Below, piece after piece: positions 23,243 to 26,631 of a DNA stretch of 26,631 nt. The notes beneath the pieces are model-generated. The model searched no databases. It saw only the letters and a list, made by a program, of their open reading frames with translations, and was not told the DNA's origin. This DNA is from a virus. The stretch covers positions 1 to 26,631 of the IMG/VR virus record IMGVR_UViG_3300034062_007299; one strand, given 5' to 3'. Within the stretch, counting starts at the first letter, position 1; every line of letters begins with the position of its first letter. The position numbers were made by a program, and so were the translations under genes.

Positions 23243-23980
23243 TCAATCCTCCTCCTTAAATCTCTTTATTAACCACTTTTCGGTCGTCTTATTGCTTGAG
23301 GGACCAACTAGGTTGCACCTGACTAAACTCTTTTTGTCAAGCACATATCTAGGTATGACCTTTTGTTGCATCTGGCTTCTCAGTATGCACTCTGCGTGTC
23401 CTCCGTCTTGTACCCACGGCTTTCGGTCGTCTGCTGCGAAGAATTCCTTGCTATAGATCGTGTCTAAGAATTTGACATTTGCAACGAACGCGGCGTCATC
23501 AAAATGCCATATCTTAGGATCGGACTTCACCAGATCGTGGTTGGTGGTGTTAAATACATTGAAGTTGTTTCTACTCTCCAGAACCTTGTGTTGCTCGGGA
23601 TTTCCTTCATATTCCAAGCACATCATATCGTGCGAAGAATTCTTGATGAAATCAACCAATTCCTCATAAAATTCACGATCTTTCTGGACACTAAATACAT
23701 CATCGTGAAAAAAAATAAACTTGGTGAAGTTATTTTCCTTCACATAGTCTACGATTCTCTTAATACATTCGGCATACAAAATTCCATTAAAAATTTTTAT
23801 CTCTTTGAAAACATTGTATTTTTTTAATATTTCTTTTCTATACTCATCAGGAGAATTATGAAATGACATTATGGAGTGATCAAATTGGCTGATGAAAAAG
23901 TTAAGGTTCTCATCTCTAGCCTTCCAATCATAAAGCTTTGATCTTTTGTCGCCATGGGTTTGGGTAAAAACACATATCAT
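23243..23980 (-). CDS. Putative GT-A-like glycosyltransferase
   Basis: This is a 245-aa protein with a GT-A-like layout. ICVFTQTHGDKR begins the sheet, and KFIFFHDDVFSV (88-99) supplies the acidic metal-binding signature. DDAAFVANVKFLDT and VQDGGHAECIL follow. Family unknown, but the motif order resembles glycosyltransferase type 2 cores. The ribosome site is good (AAGGAGA). The base composition of the 3' half is clearly richer in G and C than its neighbours, suggesting separate ancestry. Confidence 0.7.
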   Translation of the reverse strand: MICVFTQTHGDKRSKLYDWKARDENLNFFISQFDHSIMSFHNSPDEYRKEILKKYNVFKEIKIFNGILYAECIKRIVDYVKENNFTKFIFFHDDVFSVQKDREFYEELVDFIKNSSHDMMCLEYEGNPEQHKVLESRNNFNVFNTTNHDLVKSDPKIWHFDDAAFVANVKFLDTIYSKEFFAADDRKPWVQDGGHAECILRSQMQQKVIPRYVLDKKSLVRCNLVGPSSNKTTEKWLIKRFKEED

Positions 23981-24007
23981 AAGTTTCTCCTTTCTTTATA
24001 CTATAGT

Positions 24008-24190
24008 TTAGGTTATATCTTGCCAAGAATGATAGGCGCTTTGAGTATACTTCTTCTCTTGTCTCCAATCAACATGTATCAAATCTATATGTTCAAATCT
24101 TTCATTAGAAAGGTTTTGATACAAACAGTAAAGATTGTAGGATAGAACTTCGGGCGTGGTTTTGAACCATTGTGTGAATAATATTTTCAT
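24008..24190 (-). pseudogene. Internally deleted remnant of the glycosyltransferase at 25500-26150
   Basis: This 60-aa frame is not an independent gene family. Residues 1-31 (starting MKILFTQWFKTTPEVL) match the N-terminus of the 216-aa protein encoded at 25500-26150 almost exactly. Residues from about 35 on (IDLIHVDWR) match its C-terminal part from about residue 184. The 149 codons between, which hold the NSD metal motif, are missing, but the joint stays in frame. It keeps an ATGA overlap with the gene upstream, so it may still be translated into a non-functional stub. Confidence 0.85.
24101..24190 (-). repeat. Diverged direct repeat, copy A (5' end of glycosyltransferase)
   Basis: These 90 bases match 26061-26150 at 79 of 90 positions by hand alignment without gaps. 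They cover the first 30 codons of the remnant, including the ATG. Confidence 0.9.
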
Positions 24191-24816
24191 AGTTTAAGAA
24201 TCTCTCTCATAGCTTCAAGTTTGGTCCTTTTGTTTTTTAAGCACGCATCTTGAGGACAATGAACAAGTGGAGCCGTTTTTGGGTAATCAACAACATAATT
24301 AATTTTATTAAATTGATCTTCTTTAAATCCTCTGGCTATCATCATCATGTCTGATGTGTGCGGTTTTTTATAATTATTGTCTATGCATTTTTCATTGTCT
24401 CTTAATTCGCAGAAAATTTTGCACACCCCGAGATATTGTTCCGCTGTTCCTGAAACAACACATGGAACGTGTCCTTGAAATCCTGTAATAATTTTTTGTT
24501 GAAAAATAGAATCGTCTGTTAAACTCAGATTAGCAACATCGTAATCTATCATTATACCGCCGCCAATTTTAGACATAGCTAGCCATCTAATATAGCAGTG
24601 ATAATCATAGAAGGCTGGATTAACAGAAGGCAATTGTTTAATAACTTCAGAATAGCTTGAATAAAAATCATGCGATTTGGCTAATTCATAATTTAAAACT
24701 ACAAGTTTCCAACCATTTTTCTCCCAAGATTCTGCACAAATTTTAATTAGATCTTCTTCTGCGTAATTTCTACCCATCCCCAGAGGCTCATAATATGTGT
24801 ATACTGTTTTGGTCAT
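24187..24816 (-). CDS. GT32-like glycosyltransferase
   Basis: This is a 209-aa enzyme resembling the OCH1/GT32 group often found in capsule clusters. AFYDYHCYIRWLAMSKIGG, then GIMIDYDVANLS, gives the family-typical Arg (R77) and the DxD (D91 and D93). CVVSGTAEQYLGVC and a His/Pro-rich segment near 188-193 (PLVHCPQD) follow. It would add a sugar, mannose- or galactose-like by analogy, to a glycan. It overlaps the remnant start by ATGA and lies three bases after the next gene. Confidence 0.83.
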   Translation of the reverse strand: MTKTVYTYYEPLGMGRNYAEEDLIKICAESWEKNGWKLVVLNYELAKSHDFYSSYSEVIKQLPSVNPAFYDYHCYIRWLAMSKIGGGIMIDYDVANLSLTDDSIFQQKIITGFQGHVPCVVSGTAEQYLGVCKIFCELRDNEKCIDNNYKKPHTSDMMMIARGFKEDQFNKINYVVDYPKTAPLVHCPQDACLKNKRTKLEAMREILKL

Positions 24817-24819
24817 TTG

Positions 24820-25503
24820 TCAAATCAACTTATCTAGGGTTATAATTTCATCGAAAGTCGGATATACATCAAGAATATTTTTTACAACTTTTGGGAAATA
24901 GCTATCGTATTTGAAATGATAAACATTTATTTTAGTGTGAATCTGTTCTACTGTTGGTCCCACCCATCCTTCAAGACAATGATGTCCATCAGAAACGCGC
25001 ATATCATGAACATAACAAACTTTTGCTGATGCTCGGAAAGTATTTATGTGACCATCAGGTATATCTGTTGTGCTTGAATATTTGAATTGATCAAATAGGC
25101 TCTTATCTCTTTCTACTTTAGATAGAACCACTTTATCGTTCACTACATTAAATCTTTGTACCAATTCGCCAACATTACATTTATTTTTTGGACAATCAAA
25201 AAACTCTTCATTAAACTCAATGAATTCATCGTGATCTGCTATTAAGCTGACTCTATCATCAAAACTAATTAATTCATTTATATATTTTGTTTTGGCATCC
25301 TCAGTAAATTTTTTATCCCAAAATTGTATATTCCTTTTATTTTGTGGTACCATTTCATAAAAAGAATCTAATATATCTTTATTTTTATAATTAAACACTA
25401 AAGAAAATTCGTCAACATATGGGTTATAATAGTTTATGAAATGATAAAATAGATCTATGTCTACAATTTCCACTCCTATTACTGATATTAATTGTCTCTT
25501 CAT
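24820..25503 (-). CDS. GT2-family-like glycosyltransferase
   Basis: This is a 227-aa protein resembling the Glyco_tranf_2_4 group. SLIADHDEFIEF at about 86-97 carries the DxDEF-type acidic motif. The N-terminus (ISVIGVEIVDIDLFYHFINY) and the C-terminal VYHFKYDSYFPK fit the short GT2 cores seen in phage and capsule loci. It has no membrane anchor. It begins with an ATGA overlap on the upstream glycosyltransferase. Confidence 0.8.
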   Translation of the reverse strand: MKRQLISVIGVEIVDIDLFYHFINYYNPYVDEFSLVFNYKNKDILDSFYEMVPQNKRNIQFWDKKFTEDAKTKYINELISFDDRVSLIADHDEFIEFNEEFFDCPKNKCNVGELVQRFNVVNDKVVLSKVERDKSLFDQFKYSSTTDIPDGHINTFRASAKVCYVHDMRVSDGHHCLEGWVGPTVEQIHTKINVYHFKYDSYFPKVVKNILDVYPTFDEIITLDKLI

Positions 25504-26150
25504 TTTTCTATATATGGCAAGTTTGGGCGTTCTTTATAAATTATATATTGTTCTTGACTGTATATTTTTGAACCTCTCCAGTCAACATGTATCAATTCAA
25601 CATTATCAAAAAGACTAAATACTTCTATTCCAAATTCTTGAGCGCTTATTCTGAAACTATTTTCGCAATGCATTACTCCAAGATTATAATTGAAATCTCC
25701 CCCTAGTTTGTTTTTGTATATCCAAGCGTCTTGACAATGCTGAGGGCTGGTTTGCTCTGTGTTATTTGGATTATACACTAAAGAGGAGGGAATTATATTC
25801 CCATCTTTTGTCAAATCTTTTCTTGTTAATACGTATAATCTATTTTCCCACTCATTTATTTGATCCAAAAAAGATAATGATTCATCAAAATAAACATCAG
25901 AATTAGATAGTATTTTTATGTCTTCTGGATATTCTTTATCGGCATAGTCCATCCACATTTTATAGGAAAGTCTTATTTGTATTGGAACAACAATCAGCTT
26001 TTCATTGAAAATATTACTGAACTCACAATTGTCAACAAATAGAACTAGTTTGTCTATTCTTTCATTAGAAAGGTTTCTATACAAGCAATACAGATTGTAT
26101 GTTAAAACTTCGGGCGTGGCTTTAAACCATTGTGTAAATAATATTTTCAT
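25500..26150 (-). CDS. Glycosyltransferase-like protein, intact paralogue of 24008-24190
   Basis: This is a 216-aa GT-A-like protein: MKILFTQWFK at the start, KILSNSDVYFDESLSFL (79-95) with an NSD acidic motif, YVLTRKDL, SPQHCQDAWIYK (135-146) and a C-terminal VELIHVDWRGSKIY. The order suggests a nucleotide-sugar-dependent transferase. Its 5' end is duplicated in the remnant. The ATG overlaps the stop of the frameshifted gene upstream (ATGA), which places it in the same operon. Confidence 0.72.
   Translation of the reverse strand: MKILFTQWFKATPEVLTYNLYCLYRNLSNERIDKLVLFVDNCEFSNIFNEKLIVVPIQIRLSYKMWMDYADKEYPEDIKILSNSDVYFDESLSFLDQINEWENRLYVLTRKDLTKDGNIIPSSLVYNPNNTEQTSPQHCQDAWIYKNKLGGDFNYNLGVMHCENSFRISAQEFGIEVFSLFDNVELIHVDWRGSKIYSQEQYIIYKERPNLPYIEK
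26061..26150 (-). repeat. Diverged direct repeat, copy B (5' end of glycosyltransferase)
   Basis: This is the partner of the repeat at 24101-24190 and the first 30 codons of the intact 216-aa gene. The copies share the ATGA start overlap with the preceding gene, so the duplication reaches at least to the start codon. Confidence 0.9.
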
Positions 26151-26631
26151 GATAAAAGTTTTTTTATAATTTCAAAGACTTTCTGTGGACATTCTTCTGA
26201 AAATTCTTTCAGATTAGCGAGATCTTTTTTCATGCATGTTTTTTTCCCAAGATACAGACAAATCTTTTTCTTTGTAGTTTTCTGTCCTAAAGTAGTCGCC
26301 ATGTGGGATATGAAAAATTGGTACAAAATTTTTATCAAATTTAAGTCGTTGTCTATTTAATCCTAATTTCTCTAGTCTTGAGTATAAATCACAATCATCA
26401 TAACCATAACCATGCTGATTTCCTTGGTATAATCCGGCATTAATTATGTGTTCTTTTTTTGCACACAAAAATCCATTTAAATATTTCAAGAACCCCAAGG
26501 AATTGTCCAACGATCCATCTCCCCAATGCCCGGTAAAAAACTCAGATTCCAAATCAAAACTTAGCCAATCGCACAAATCAATATAAGGATTCAAGATGTA
26601 ATCGACATCTAATTTTAGAATATTTTCATAA
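26147..26631 (-). pseudogene. GT2/GT7C-like glycosyltransferase, 5'-truncated by window and frameshifted
   Basis: The frame enters from the right edge and reads ENILKLDVDYILNPYIDL, a DxD-type motif. It continues through GHWGDGSLDNSLGFLKYLNG, KKEHIINAGLYQGNQHGYGY and DDCDLYSRLEKLGL, matching the C-terminal catalytic part of GT2/GT7-type enzymes. It stops at 26214 in a short unrelated tail (RSR). One base out of frame, the following codons continue (DLANLKEFSEECPQK) to a stop at 26147, which makes an ATGA overlap with the next gene. Removing one A from either homopolymer (A7 at 26239-26245 or A6 at 26225-26230) restores one gene. This is a sequencing error or a real null allele; no canonical -1 slippery site fits. 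Confidence 0.75.

Noticed and set aside
26225-26245. Programmed -1 frameshift at A AAA AAG
   Set aside because: The reading frame is out of register with the heptamer, and the restored protein needs a +1 skip or one A fewer.
1-26631. CRISPR arrays, tRNAs or insertion sequences
   Set aside because: I saw no regularly spaced repeats, cloverleaf-like stretches or transposase genes with terminal inverted repeats.

Overview
This window looks like one strand-uniform block of a large, AT-rich tailed-phage genome, probably a metagenomic or aquatic-type virus. Every convincing gene lies on the minus strand and most adjoin with ATGA, TAATG or few-base overlaps. The gene set is a phage replication kit: DNA polymerase III alpha, DnaQ-like exonuclease, CHC2/Toprim primase, DnaB-type helicase, RecA/UvsX, dNMP kinase, dCMP deaminase, class II ribonucleotide reductase and PhoH. 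No structural, lysis, ribosomal or tRNA gene is visible, so the host cannot be named.

Layout in transcription order, from the right edge leftwards. (1) 26631-17387: a surface-glycan cassette with several glycosyltransferase-like genes (GT2/GT7-like, GT32-like, GT34-like), a SAM methyltransferase, a zinc-ribbon/glycosyltransferase-like protein, a sulfotransferase and two further sugar-locus proteins. It also holds one internally deleted gene remnant and one frameshifted gene. (2) 17390-13281: nucleotide metabolism (dCMP deaminase, B12-dependent NrdJ), then PhoH and an HNH protein. (3) 13270-11031: six small, mostly unrecognised genes, including a FmdB-type zinc ribbon and a diverged paralogous pair. 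(4) 11041-8715: RecA, a Vsr/DUF559-like nuclease and two unknown proteins. (5) 8696-4414: helicase, primase, dNMP kinase and a Cas4/RecB-like PD-(D/E)XK nuclease. (6) 4417-55: a DNA polymerase III alpha subunit split into two genes, with a 61-aa protein and the proofreading exonuclease between the halves.

The enzymes fit one programme. Deaminase, reductase and kinase make dNTPs. Helicase, primase, split polymerase and exonuclease replicate DNA. RecA and the nucleases handle recombination. The glycan genes probably modify the host surface, virion or DNA, but their target cannot be read from sequence.

The most notable signals are these: the split of PolIII alpha between the palm and the rest of the enzyme, without intein motifs; a nuclease gene whose conserved N-terminus precedes its first ATG and appears to start at ATA, where one base change would recreate the usual ATGA overlap; an internally deleted glycosyltransferase copy beside its intact paralogue; a homopolymer frameshift in the edge glycosyltransferase; and two tiny reading frames in the only intergenic gap longer than 100 bases. 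No stretch over 300 bases lacks a gene.
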